The notes under the pieces were generated by a model that saw only the letters and a list, made by a program, of their open reading frames with translations, did not search any database and had not been told where the DNA came from. The position numbers and the translations under genes were made by a program. DNA of 64,000 nt, from positions 1 to 64,000 of the forward strand of contig JAEPDS010000023.1 of the NCBI GenBank assembly GCA_016842065.1. Direction: 5' to 3'. The stretch comes from Candidatus Thiodiazotropha sp. 'RUGA'. GTDB taxonomy: Bacteria > Pseudomonadota > Gammaproteobacteria > Chromatiales > Chromatiaceae. This document shows positions 9,180 to 18,328 of the stretch, piece by piece; the stretch's first letter is position 1; each line of letters begins with the position of its first letter.

Positions 9180-9644
9180 ATGTCTAAAGTCATCAATTTA
9201 GGATGCAGCGTCTCAGATATCCATCGTCGGTATGCTGAGATACATGGCGCTCTATTCGGTATTACTTCATACCGCTTGATCCTGTCCTCACTGAAGGGAA
9301 AAACAGACTCACTGTACAATGATTATGAAGAAAGATTAAACACGCTACAGGATGAACTGACAGGATTGCTTGAGCAGATAAATCGTGTTGATGAAGATGA
9401 CCTGCCTCTACGCAATGCGGCCGTACTTCACCAAACATTGATTGACTACACGCAAACGTTAAACCAGGCAATCAGCCAGCTACAGTCTATCTGCGGATAT
9501 CTCAAGCGAGATGAGGCGGATTACCGTTCAACCAACGAAAGCGGCCAATCGACATTTAATCAGGACAAGATCGACTACGACTACACAATCAGGGAGCTCG
9601 AACGACTCGGTACAAAACTCAATAAGCTGTTTTCGAATTATTAG
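9180..9644 (+). CDS. coiled-coil protein of unknown function
   Basis: A 154-residue protein, largely helical, with heptad-like segments (ERLNTLQDELTGLLEQINR, LNQAISQLQSICGYLKRD and LERLGTKLNKLF). There is no signal peptide or membrane helix. I preferred the ATG at 9180 over a TTG at 9171. It follows the small membrane protein gene by 24 bases and is followed by a hairpin at 9745. It resembles no family I can name. Confidence 0.6.
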   Translation: MSKVINLGCSVSDIHRRYAEIHGALFGITSYRLILSSLKGKTDSLYNDYEERLNTLQDELTGLLEQINRVDEDDLPLRNAAVLHQTLIDYTQTLNQAISQLQSICGYLKRDEADYRSTNESGQSTFNQDKIDYDYTIRELERLGTKLNKLFSNY

Positions 9645-9740
9645 TGCCTGTTCACGCAAATCCAATTGGCCTGCTGTGCCTGAAGGGCTGGGGCTATTTT
9701 TCCACCCAACGGCATCATCGTTCCCCCATGCAGTAAAATC

Positions 9741-9842
9741 GATTAAAGGGATCAAAGCCCTTTTTCTCTATTTCCTTAAAACCGATCAAAAATTTCACTT
9801 TATCACGCCAAGCAGAAGCCTTAAAAAGGCTTTGCCCCCTTT
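9741..9842. repeat. dispersed repeat B, copy 1, including a terminator-like hairpin
   Basis: Begins GATTAAAGGGATCAAAGCCC, where AAAGGG (9745-9750) pairs with CCCTTT (9758-9763) ahead of a T run, so it can act as terminator for the coiled-coil gene. It ends with GAAGCCTTAAAAAGGCTTTGC, trimmed here to its two landmarks AAGCCTT and AAGGCTT. A diverged copy lies at 13.70-13.91 kb and a shorter one at 41.49 kb. The rest of the gap up to 10096 shows no gene. Confidence 0.5.
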
Positions 9843-10096
9843 ATTTGAGGTTGTGGAAAAACTGTGACTGTCTGTGGAATCAGCAGTTTTTGCCGGTTAA
9901 ATAAAGTATCAGATAACCCTGAGTCTTGGTGTACAATCCATTCTGGTGCCGGTAAAACAGATATAATAATCAGAGGCGCCGTTCGGTTTCTATAGGATGC
10001 AAAACAAAGTGGGCGCAATCGAGTGGCAGGGCCAATATGGTTTGCTTGGAATTTCCTCTTCAATTATTCAATAACTAATCAATTGAAACGCAGCCA

Positions 10097-12493
10097 ATGA
10101 TCGATAGGATTACCTCTCAACAGCCTGAAACCTCTCCGGTAGCCTTGGGTAAACGTATCTTTGTCAGCCTTACATTACTCGTCCTGATCATTTCATCGGT
10201 CATGACAGGGGTCTACTATTGGCAGTATCAGGACCAGCTGCGCCAGGAAATGCGGGAGAAACTGCACGATATCGTGGCGGTTGCCGCCCTGCAGATCGAC
10301 GCTGAAGCCCACAATACCCTGAGGTTGCCTGAACAGGAGGCTGGTCCGACCTACCTCAGGCTGCGTCGCGATCTGCAGCGCATACGCGATGCTGCCACCG
10401 GAGTGCGATACGTATACACGATGGTGCCGAACGCGGATGGGCAGATCATGTTTATACTCGACGCAGAAACGAATCCGGAAGAGATTGCCCACCTCGGTGA
10501 TCTATACGACGATGCCAGCGAAACACTTAAGGCAAACTTTAACTCGCTGGACAAGCCTCTGGTGGAACAGGAGTTCTACACAGACAAATGGGGCACCTGG
10601 CTCACGGCATACGCCCCTTTTTACACCAGCGACGGCAAGCGGGCCGGTGTGCTGGGTATCGACATCGAGAACAGCAATATCCAGACTCGGGAACGCTATC
10701 TACTACTCACCTCCCTGCCGATATCATTCGCAGTCATTTTCGCAGTCCTGATCTTCAGTTGGCTTGTCGCCTATCGGTTGTCAACCACGACTCGAACCGC
10801 GCTGCAGTCGCTACGCGCCAGCGAAGAGAGGCTGCGAAATATCGTGGAGTACAGCAGCAACTTGCATTACTTTCATACTGATCAACATGTGCTCACCTAT
10901 CTCAGCCCCCAGACCCGTCGATTTCTGGACTGCGAACCGGAAGAGGCGAAACGACGCTGGACAGAGTTCGTCACCGATAATCCGGTTAACAATAAGGGGT
11001 TTGAAATTACCCAGCGCGCCATCGATACCGGCGAACAGCAGCCGTCTTATGAATTAGAACTTGTCGGCACCAAAGGACGAAAAATATGGGTGCAGGTCAA
11101 CGAAGCACCGGTAGTTCAAGAAGGCAGGGTGATAGGTATTGTCGGCGCTTTGGCAGATATATCCGAAAGCAAACACTACGCCGATTTCATACAGCACCAA
11201 GCCACCTACGATGCGCTTACAGACCTTCCAAACCGTCGACTGTTATTGGATCGGCTGAGTCAAACCCTGACCCGCTGTCGACGCCATGGGAAAAAGGGTG
11301 CCCTGTTGTTCCTTGATCTGGACCAATTCAAGCATATCAACGATTCTCTAGGCCATCCTGTCGGTGATGCGGTGTTGAAGAGTGTTGCTGAACGCCTGAA
11401 GACACACCTTCGCGAAGAAGACTCACCAGCCCGCCTGGGTGGTGATGAATTTGTATTGTTGTTTGGTGAATTGGGAGATGAAACCGAGAAGGTAGCAGAA
11501 TATACCCAGATGTATGCGGAAAAAATTCGTGAGTTGTTGTCCAAACCCTATCAGATCCAGGACCACGAATTACATGTGACCCCAAGTATTGGCATCGCAC
11601 TGTTCCCGATGGAAGATGAGAATGCCGACGACATCTTACGTCATGCAGATACCGCCATGTACAGGGCTAAAGAGGCAGGCCGCAATACAGTGCGCTTCTT
11701 CCTGCCCAGTATGCAGCATGCGGCAGAAGAATTGCTGCGTCTGAAGAATGATCTACAGCAAGCGCAGGAAAGAGGGGAGTTCCAATTGCATTACCAGCCC
11801 CTGGTCGATCATGATAATAATCTACAGGGATTGGAATCATTGCTGCGATGGCAACACCCGAAACGTGGGTTGATTCACCCCGATCAATTCATTCCGGTGG
11901 CCGAGGACACTGGACAGATCCTGAACATTGGTGAATGGGTTCTGGCTAGCGCCCTTCAACAATACAAAACATGGACACATTTCCAGGGATTCCCGCATCC
12001 TACCCGATTGTCTGTCAACATCAGTCCGCGGCAATTTGTCAACCCCGGTTTCGTCATACAGGTTGAGCGCTTGCTCGCTGAAAGTGACGTTGATCCGGCT
12101 AGTCTGACCCTTGAAATCACCGAAGGCGTGCTCCTGGATAAGCTGGATATGGCACGGGAAAAGATGCTGACATTGAAGAAGTTGGGCGTTCGTTTCAGTA
12201 TTGACGATTTCGGAACGGGGTACTCTTCTCTGGCGTACCTGCGCAGATTACCTGTGGATGAGATTAAGATCGATCGTTCCTTCATTCGTGATATCAGCAG
12301 CGATCCCGAAGATGCCAGCCTGGTCGAGACCATCATTACGCTTGCAGATAAGTTAGGTCTCCAAGTCGTTGCTGAAGGAGTGGAGTCTGAAGAACAGTGC
12401 CGTTTCCTGAGGGAGTGTGGCTGCAACTATTTCCAGGGTTATTATTTTTACCGGCCGCAATCAACAGATAATTTGGATGCATTGTTCAAATAG
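10097..12493 (+). CDS. PAS-GGDEF-EAL cyclic-di-GMP protein with periplasmic sensor
   Basis: A 798-residue bifunctional-type protein. Order: TM helix (residues about 24-45), periplasmic sensor to about 195, second TM helix (ISFAVIFAVLIFSWLVAY), PAS domain (about 240-355), GGDEF (about 370-530) and EAL (about 545-798). The cyclase motif RLGGDEF is intact with an REED inhibitory site five residues before it. The EAL motif reads ESLLRW, keeping the metal-binding Glu, and EITEGV, DDFGTGYSSL and KIDRSF are present, so diguanylate cyclase and phosphodiesterase activities are both plausible. Membrane-bound; ligand unknown. It stands alone. Confidence 0.93.
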   Translation: MIDRITSQQPETSPVALGKRIFVSLTLLVLIISSVMTGVYYWQYQDQLRQEMREKLHDIVAVAALQIDAEAHNTLRLPEQEAGPTYLRLRRDLQRIRDAATGVRYVYTMVPNADGQIMFILDAETNPEEIAHLGDLYDDASETLKANFNSLDKPLVEQEFYTDKWGTWLTAYAPFYTSDGKRAGVLGIDIENSNIQTRERYLLLTSLPISFAVIFAVLIFSWLVAYRLSTTTRTALQSLRASEERLRNIVEYSSNLHYFHTDQHVLTYLSPQTRRFLDCEPEEAKRRWTEFVTDNPVNNKGFEITQRAIDTGEQQPSYELELVGTKGRKIWVQVNEAPVVQEGRVIGIVGALADISESKHYADFIQHQATYDALTDLPNRRLLLDRLSQTLTRCRRHGKKGALLFLDLDQFKHINDSLGHPVGDAVLKSVAERLKTHLREEDSPARLGGDEFVLLFGELGDETEKVAEYTQMYAEKIRELLSKPYQIQDHELHVTPSIGIALFPMEDENADDILRHADTAMYRAKEAGRNTVRFFLPSMQHAAEELLRLKNDLQQAQERGEFQLHYQPLVDHDNNLQGLESLLRWQHPKRGLIHPDQFIPVAEDTGQILNIGEWVLASALQQYKTWTHFQGFPHPTRLSVNISPRQFVNPGFVIQVERLLAESDVDPASLTLEITEGVLLDKLDMAREKMLTLKKLGVRFSIDDFGTGYSSLAYLRRLPVDEIKIDRSFIRDISSDPEDASLVETIITLADKLGLQVVAEGVESEEQCRFLRECGCNYFQGYYFYRPQSTDNLDALFK

Positions 12494-12882
12494 TCTGACC
12501 TTAGCCAGTCCCGCTCTGATTGATGTGTATCGGGAAAGAGTAAAAAGAGTGATGAAGTTGATCCGGCAGGATTTGTGTCATGGAAACGGTGACGCCATCT
12601 GGTGTTGTCTGCCAGGTTTCTATCCCCGTCTCTGTATCGATTGTATGGGATTATGCGCTCATGGCTGAACTGGTGGCGAGGAGGCAGAGCAGATCGAGTG
12701 ACTTTTTCGTGCGGTTAATCTTCATCCAGAGTCAGTTTCGTTGATAGCCGTTTAGGCTGCCATGGTACCAATACTCGCGATATGACTTCCTATTAACTGC
12801 TTAAAGATAGTGAAATTTCAGGCAAAACCACACATGCCAGAGTGTCTTCCTTCTCTTTCTACCCGTATAGATTGACTAAACT
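12494..12882. other. intergenic region without recognised features
   Basis: About 390 bases after the GGDEF-EAL gene. No gene with supporting signals, no clear terminator and no repeat copy was recognised. Confidence 0.5.
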
Positions 12883-13044
12883 TTAAGTAAGCCCCTGATC
12901 AATTCTTACCAGGTAGTCCAACGTGAGCTGGTCTGTCTCGACATATTTTGTATAACCGATTGATCCTTGGGCAATCAATTGTCCGGAATGATGAGTGACC
13001 TGGTAGTTGAGGTCATGCAGGCACCTGGAGTTGACGTTAATCAT
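12883..13044 (-). CDS. possible small protein of 53 residues
   Basis: An ATG-initiated minus-strand frame reading MINVNSRCLHDLNYQV, then GSIGYTKYVETDQLTLDYL and ending RIDQGLT. Composition is protein-like and balanced, but the ribosome site is weak and there is no family I recognise. It lies between the GGDEF-EAL gene and the YbaK-like gene, divergent from the latter. Confidence 0.3.
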   Translation of the reverse strand: MINVNSRCLHDLNYQVTHHSGQLIAQGSIGYTKYVETDQLTLDYLVRIDQGLT

Positions 13045-13116
13045 AGGTAATCTCTATACAGAGCAACATCCTGTACAGAATGGCCAATCACCTGAAAATC
13101 CATGGGGAGGCGAGCC

Positions 13117-13587
13117 ATGAGTATTTCCAACACCGTCCGATCCTATATAGAGGGTCAATCCATACCCTTTGAAGTCATTTCTCACCGACATACTCAATCA
13201 AGCATGGAGAGCGCTGGCGCAGCGCATGTTGAGAGTGACCACCTGGCCAAGGCGGTTATCGTCAAGGAGGGTGATGAGTATATGATGGTAGTCGTCCCTT
13301 CGGACTACCATATTCATCTGGGCAAGCTACACAAATTACTGGGCAGAGAGGTTGGCCTGGCGACGGAGAGCGAGCTGATGGAGCTTTTTCCCGACTGTGA
13401 ACGTGGCGCCATACCACCACTTGGCACGGCCTATCGACTGATCACCCTGGTCGACAGTAATCTATTGAATCAAAACGAGGTTTATTTCGAGTCGGGAGAC
13501 CATGAACATCTGATCAAGGTCTCCGGTGAGGAGTTCGCCCATCTATTGGGTGAAGCAGAACTGGTTGATGTGACTCGAAACCACTGA
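13117..13587 (+). CDS. YbaK/EbsC-type aminoacyl-tRNA deacylase domain protein
   Basis: A 156-residue single-domain protein of the YbaK/ProX superfamily: HRHTQSSMESAGAAH near the N-terminus, LAKAVIVKEGDEYMMVVVP (with the lysine conserved in trans-editing enzymes), and a GAIPPLG motif as in prolyl-tRNA deacylases. Family knowledge: such proteins hydrolyse mischarged aminoacyl-tRNA or related esters in the cytoplasm. The ATG at 13117 follows GGGGAGG by 6 bases; the ATG at 13102 overlaps that site and is rejected. The substrate specificity cannot be told. Confidence 0.85.
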   Translation: MSISNTVRSYIEGQSIPFEVISHRHTQSSMESAGAAHVESDHLAKAVIVKEGDEYMMVVVPSDYHIHLGKLHKLLGREVGLATESELMELFPDCERGAIPPLGTAYRLITLVDSNLLNQNEVYFESGDHEHLIKVSGEEFAHLLGEAELVDVTRNH

Positions 13588-13680
13588 GCGATGACAAAGA
13601 GGGAAGTTGTTGAAGCCGGGTCAGTGAGGGGCGGTAAGGATGAAAAGGACTAGTTCTGCTGTCCCGGCATTTTCAGGAAG

Positions 13681-13912
13681 GGTGGGTACTTGCCCCACCG
13701 AATAGAGGGGTCAAAGCCCTTTTCCCGTGTAGGTTGTGCAATCCTTCGTATCAATATATACCGGGACTCGAGGATGACCCCTTTGTACAATACAAGCCGA
13801 CATTCCGGCCAAGAAACCGAGGCTTTCTTGGTGCCGTTTCTTTCCATAAATCAATCAGATAGGCCATTATTTGACACCCAGCATAAGCTTTAAAAAAGGC
13901 TTGCAACTGGTT
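13681..13912. repeat. dispersed repeat B, copy 2 (diverged)
   Basis: Starts with a hairpin GGTGGG / CCCACC (13681-13699), then GAGGGGTCAAAGCCCTTTT, which matches copy 1 at 9747-9763, and ends with AAGCTTTAAAAAAGGCTTGC, which matches the end of copy 1. The middle is unrelated or decayed. No gene is supported in 13588-14219. Confidence 0.45.
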
Positions 13913-13914
13913 AA

Positions 13915-13997
13915 TGCTACTTCGACAAGATGGATGAGAATGTGGCATCCACCAAGCGGGTCAGGAGGTTGTGGTCAAGCTGATTGTTTGATGATTA
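13915..13997 (+). pseudogene. acnB: second relic of the acnB 3' end
   Basis: About 80 bases match acnB 4766-4848: CTTCGACAAGATGG, GAGAATGTGGCATCC, CCAAGCGGG and TGGTCAAGCTGATTG are shared with a few substitutions, including the end of the coding sequence and its TGA. A two-base deletion (GTCAGGAG for GGGGCAGGAG) breaks the frame. A weak hairpin follows (CGGAGGGGGCTCCCTCTGG), perhaps a decayed form of the acnB terminator. It is more decayed than the relic at 7 kb. Confidence 0.75.
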
Positions 13998-14219
13998 CGC
14001 CAGAACGGAGGGGGCTCCCTCTGGTTTGTGTCGGCGAGCAAAGGTGAGGATTTCAGGGGTGGGTCGATAGCCCATTCTCACGAATCACCTCGATAAATCA
14101 AAACTGCATTCCTCTACCAAGTTACTGCTATCTCACTTGTCTCCGTACCCTTCAATCAAGCCTATGACAACCTATAATGTAAGGTAGAAGTAGTCGAATA
14201 GCCGCAAGGAGGTGGAATC

Positions 14220-14516
14220 ATGCAACCAATTCCAAATCGGGTGATCAGAATCGGTTTGCGGGGTGGTGATGTCGCTAAGGTTCAGGAAAGTTTGAACAAA
14301 GCACTTCCCACAAAACCAGGGCTCAAAGTAGACGGCGTATTTGGTTCCCAAACAGCCACCAGAACCCGTCTGTTTCAACATCAAAATCAACTCAAAGCAG
14401 ACAGCTTGGTTGGGCCGAAGACCTTGACTAAATTGGCGCAAATGGCAACCAAGCTGGCTTTTCGTCTTGTCGCACCCAAAACATCTGGCGGTAACTGGAA
14501 ACCAGGACAGAAGTGA
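14220..14516 (+). CDS. peptidoglycan-binding domain protein
   Basis: A 98-residue protein made almost entirely of one PG_binding_1 (peptidoglycan-binding) domain: LRGGDVAKVQESLNKA, LKVDGVFGSQTATRTRLFQ and GLVGPKTL-like DSLVGPKTLTKL. A very good ribosome site (AAGGAGG) lies 7 bases before the ATG. There is no signal peptide, which is odd for a protein that should meet peptidoglycan; it may be exported by another route or released on lysis. No partner gene adjoins it. Confidence 0.85.
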   Translation: MQPIPNRVIRIGLRGGDVAKVQESLNKALPTKPGLKVDGVFGSQTATRTRLFQHQNQLKADSLVGPKTLTKLAQMATKLAFRLVAPKTSGGNWKPGQK

Positions 14517-15374
14517 TGCTGATTACAGGTTCTGGAATCGGCTAAGAATTCACAGAATTCGAGAGCATCCTGACTGTGACCATCCGCTGGGCTTTATCAC
14601 CAAAAGCGCTGGCACCTAAGCCCAGAGTAAATCCGGATCAATTCCGGTGCTGGCTCTGGGTCGGTTTCATAGCGAGTTTGCACCCAACAGTAAATGCCGT
14701 GTCGATGTAGTGCCCGCCAAGCGGGGTAAAGGCAACCCAGCTCAATTGAAAGAGGCCAAAAGGCCTGAACTGCACCGCTAGGTCATGGTTTGGGCACAAC
14801 GCGTCAAACGGGTTTTCAACATACACTCGGGCACGCTCCCTTGATGCTTTGCATAAATTTACCTCGTCGATTTGCCAGAAGTTCAGAAGTGAGGTCAAGT
14901 TGATCGGCAGTAATGAGGATCAGGCAGTGATCGACAAGACTCTACAATTACTTAAGGTCCAAAGACCTATTTGCCATACGCCCCTGAGTTGCTGCCAACA
15001 GCACGTGCCTCACCTTATTCTGATTAGTTTGCCTTGCTACGGGTATTTATACCTTGTGACAGGGTAGAGCAACATGGAGGGTTGCTACATGGTTGCCCGA
15101 AATAAGTCAGAACAGCAGTAAGGCAATGGAAGAGGCCAGTTTCAGTCTGAATTCATGGGCTTTGAGCGAATGATTGACCGAGTTTAGCCTACTTAACACG
15201 GAGGAAAACCCTACCCGGGATTTCAGGTCAGTACCCCATATATCAGTGAGTAGGAATGAGCGACTGTAGTGGACATAGAAAACCAAGAGCCAGTTACTGG
15301 TCTTCACATTTTCACTTAATCTCGCTCTGACCGAACGGCACAACCCAGACCCGCCTAAGGGGTTAGGAGAATAT
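14517..15374. other. long intergenic region with a probable repeat A remnant
   Basis: About 860 bases without a supported gene. At 15116-15190 the sequence AAGGCAATGGAAGAGGCC and a following GCGAATGATTGACCGAGTTTAGCC resemble the first half of repeat A near 5.1 kb. Minus-strand frames here coincide with that repeat and are judged spurious. The region just before 15375 carries the ribosome site (AGGAGA) of the cytochrome gene. Confidence 0.4.
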
Positions 15375-18098
15375 ATGATGGTACCACTACGTTACCTGGG
15401 TGCGACTTTGATCGGCCTGTTACTGTCCTTATCCCTCCAGGCGGCCGATGTGGTCCCGAACGAAGTAACTATGCCGGGTACTCAACCTAATGAGGTGGGT
15501 AACTTCGAGTCCCCTGGCAGGTGTGATAACTGTCATGGTGGCTATGACAATCTTCAGCCGGAGAACGAGCCGTCCACCGGCTGGGCCGGGGCAGCTATGG
15601 GTAACGCCGGCCGCGACCCCATTTTCTGGGCCACTCTGGCAATTGCGGAGCAGGACTTCGACGGTTCCGGCGACCTGTGCATCCGCTGCCACAGCGCCGG
15701 CGGCTGGTACGGGGGACGCTCCACACCCACAGACGGCTCCGGACTGCAGGCGTCCGATGACAACGGCATTGATTGCGATACCTGTCATACCATGACCAAT
15801 CCGGACGATTCGGAGCACTTGGGCGTGATGAATTCCCCGTTCATCGCCAACTGTAATCCCGATCCACTGGTCCCGAACAAGTGCAGCACCACCGGGGCCC
15901 CCGGAGAAGGCTTCTATGGCAGTGGCATCACCTCCCTGTGGGGCGGCTCCGATAAGCTGGGCCCCTACGCGGATGCTGAGGCCCGCCATCAGTTTATGCA
16001 ATCCAGCTTCCACCGCAGCGTGGATTTTTGCGGCACCTGCCATGACGTCTCCAACCCCGTGGTGGGTGACCTGGCACCGGGTAGCGGTGCTCAGCCGGGC
16101 AATCCCCACAGCGTGGTCGCCAGCGGTACCCTGGGTGGCCCTATCGAGGACAAGGCGGCCTTCAACAATCCACCCTATGCCTACGGCATCGTGGAGCGTA
16201 CTTTCAGCGAATACAAGGCAAGTGCCTTCCCCACCACTTTGGTTTCCGATTTCGATACCCTGCCGACCGACCTCCAGGTCCAGGGTGGTTCCATTAAGAC
16301 CACCTATGATGCGGCCCTGATCGCCGGTACCGGCGGTAACTATGAAGACGGCACCCCACGCTTCTTCAGCTGCCAGAGCTGTCACATGCGTCCGGTGGAA
16401 GCCGCCGGCTGCAATAAAAAAGGCGCCCCGGTACGCAGAGACATGCCTATGCACGACCAGACCGGCGGCAACTATTGGTTCGCCAACATGACCCAGTACC
16501 AGGACGCCAACAATACCCTGCGCCTGGGTGGTGGTCTGACCGGCAATCAGATCCTGGCCTTGGACCTTGGCCAGGCACGAGCTGTCAAACACCTGGAGCA
16601 GGCTGCCGACCTACAGGTGAACGGCAACATCCTGAAAGTGGTGAATCTGACTGGCCACAAACTGATCAGCGGTTATCCGGAAGGACGTCGCATGTGGCTT
16701 AACATGAGATGGTACGACAGTAACGGTAACCTGCTGCGCGAAGACGGTGAGTACGGCTCTCTCGGCATTACAGTCAACGACGAGAACGGAAGCCCGGTGG
16801 ATGTGGAGTCCATTATCGATTTGAACGATCCCAATACCAGGATCTACGAGGCCCACTACGCTGTTACCAAGGAGTGGGCCACTACGCTTCAGGCCCTACA
16901 CGGCCCGGACTTTGTGCTTAGTTATGACCGGCTGACCGGCTTACCCGATTGCACCGTCAGTGAGTTCCTGGCAGATGCCTTTCCGGAATGTTCTGGCCCC
17001 TACCACGAGACATTCCACTTCGTGCTCAACAACCATGTCTCCAAGGACAACCGCATCCCGCCCTACGGTATGCGTTTTGACGAGGCGCAGAAGCGTAACG
17101 CGCTGCCGAATCCACCAGAACAATATGGTGACCCAACAAACGGCGGTAATAACGGCATCTACAATTACTGGGATGAGGTGACCCTGAACCCACCGACCGG
17201 TGCTGTTTACGGCGAAATCAGCCTGCTCTATCAGGGCACCAGTTGGGAGTACATCCAGTTCCTGGATAAGGCTAACAACGGCACCAATGCCTTTCTTGGT
17301 CAGGAGGGTAGCAACATGCTTGCGGCCTGGGTCAATGCCGACGTACCGGTGGCCATGACCGTAGGCGGTGACAAGAAGATGGTGCCTCCGGTTGTGATGA
17401 AGACCATCGAATGGGGTACACCGCCCACCGGTAACAATGCGCCAACCTGCAGCATCGACACACCGGCTGGAGACGTAATCATCAACGAAGGTGAAAGCAT
17501 CAACTACTCGGGATCGGCCACGGATAGCGATGGCACCATTGCCAGCTACGCCTGGTCCTTCCCAGGCGGCACACCCACCTCTTCCAACGTCGCAAATGCG
17601 GGCAGCGTGAGTTATGCTGTCGCTGGTATCTATGCCACCACCTTCACCGCCACCGATAACGGTGGCGCCAGCTGCACCCCGGCCACCGTTCAGGTCACGG
17701 TCAACACGGTCGGCGGCAACAATCCTCCCATTGCGGCCGACGATAGCTACAGTACGGCTCAGGATACGGTCTTGAACCTGGTTGCTCCTGGCGTGTTAAG
17801 CAACGATAGCGACCCGGATGGCGACCCCATTACCGCCATTCTCAACACTAATGCCGGCAATGGATTGGTGTTGCTTAATGCCGACGGTTCGTTCACTTAT
17901 ACGCCGAACACCGGCTTTACCGGCGTGGACAGCTTTACCTACCTAGCCAATGACGGTGCCGCCGACTCAAACCTGGCAACCGTGACCGTGGATGTGACCG
18001 CAGTATTGAACTGCGGCACCCATACGGACAGGAATTCCTGTAGGGCCCAGGCAGGTTGCCGCTGGGTCAACAAGAACAATCTCTGTATAGCCAGGTAG
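15375..18098 (+). CDS. secreted pentaheme c-type cytochrome with PKD and Ig-like domains
   Basis: A 907-residue protein with signal peptide (ends SLQAAD). Five CxxCH heme sites are visible in the first 345 residues: CDNCH, CIRCH, CDTCH, CGTCH and CQSCH. A beta-rich region follows (VVNLTGHKLISGYPEGRRM), then a PKD-like domain (about 680-775: INYSGSATDSDGTIASYAWSF trimmed to its TDSDGTIASYAW core) and a cadherin/Tandem-95-like Ig domain (about 785-875: AADDSYSTAQDT, LSNDSDPDGDP, DGSFTYTPN). The C-terminus is a cysteine-rich knot (CGTHTDRNSC...CRW...C). Periplasmic or extracellular electron transfer is likely; the partner is unknown. The ribosome site is AGGAGA. Confidence 0.88.
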   Translation: MMVPLRYLGATLIGLLLSLSLQAADVVPNEVTMPGTQPNEVGNFESPGRCDNCHGGYDNLQPENEPSTGWAGAAMGNAGRDPIFWATLAIAEQDFDGSGDLCIRCHSAGGWYGGRSTPTDGSGLQASDDNGIDCDTCHTMTNPDDSEHLGVMNSPFIANCNPDPLVPNKCSTTGAPGEGFYGSGITSLWGGSDKLGPYADAEARHQFMQSSFHRSVDFCGTCHDVSNPVVGDLAPGSGAQPGNPHSVVASGTLGGPIEDKAAFNNPPYAYGIVERTFSEYKASAFPTTLVSDFDTLPTDLQVQGGSIKTTYDAALIAGTGGNYEDGTPRFFSCQSCHMRPVEAAGCNKKGAPVRRDMPMHDQTGGNYWFANMTQYQDANNTLRLGGGLTGNQILALDLGQARAVKHLEQAADLQVNGNILKVVNLTGHKLISGYPEGRRMWLNMRWYDSNGNLLREDGEYGSLGITVNDENGSPVDVESIIDLNDPNTRIYEAHYAVTKEWATTLQALHGPDFVLSYDRLTGLPDCTVSEFLADAFPECSGPYHETFHFVLNNHVSKDNRIPPYGMRFDEAQKRNALPNPPEQYGDPTNGGNNGIYNYWDEVTLNPPTGAVYGEISLLYQGTSWEYIQFLDKANNGTNAFLGQEGSNMLAAWVNADVPVAMTVGGDKKMVPPVVMKTIEWGTPPTGNNAPTCSIDTPAGDVIINEGESINYSGSATDSDGTIASYAWSFPGGTPTSSNVANAGSVSYAVAGIYATTFTATDNGGASCTPATVQVTVNTVGGNNPPIAADDSYSTAQDTVLNLVAPGVLSNDSDPDGDPITAILNTNAGNGLVLLNADGSFTYTPNTGFTGVDSFTYLANDGAADSNLATVTVDVTAVLNCGTHTDRNSCRAQAGCRWVNKNNLCIAR

Positions 18099-18131
18099 GC
18101 AGCACTAGGGGCTGGAGCCCCTGAAATTTGT

Positions 18132-18160
18132 GGGGGACGAAATTTTCGTCCCCCATTTTC
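18132..18160 (+). terminator. rho-independent terminator of the cytochrome gene
   Basis: GGGGGACGAA (18132-18141) pairs with TTCGTCCCCC (18145-18154) around a three-base loop, followed by ATTTTC. It lies 33 bases after the stop. Confidence 0.8.
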
Positions 18161-18172
18161 TATCTGCTGGCT

Positions 18173-18328
18173 TTAGTCGTACACCGCCAGCTTGGTTATG
18201 CCTGCCTTACATTGACGTTGAATCTGAACTTTATCGCAAAACATATCATTACCCAGCGGCGTGCCTGTCTGGCATGAGTCATAAATACGTTTCATATCTT
18301 CTCTGTCGATATATCCTTCGATTCGCTC
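18173..18328 (-). pseudogene. possible C-terminal relic of a REP-associated (Y1) transposase
   Basis: A minus-strand frame reads ERIEGYIDREDMKRIYDSC, then GTPLGNDMFCDKVQIQRQC and ends KLAVYD. The LGNDxFxxxIExQ-like pattern near the C-terminus resembles RAYT (IS200-like, REP-associated tyrosine transposase) proteins. The catalytic N-terminal part is absent. The identification is weak and from memory of the family only. No other gene is supported between 18161 and 18621. Confidence 0.3.

Noticed and set aside
15429-16592. A long minus-strand frame of 387 codons opposite the cytochrome gene
   Set aside because: It is the shadow of a GC-rich coding region: the plus frame has signal peptide, five CxxCH sites and a ribosome site, while the minus frame has low-complexity composition and no start signal.
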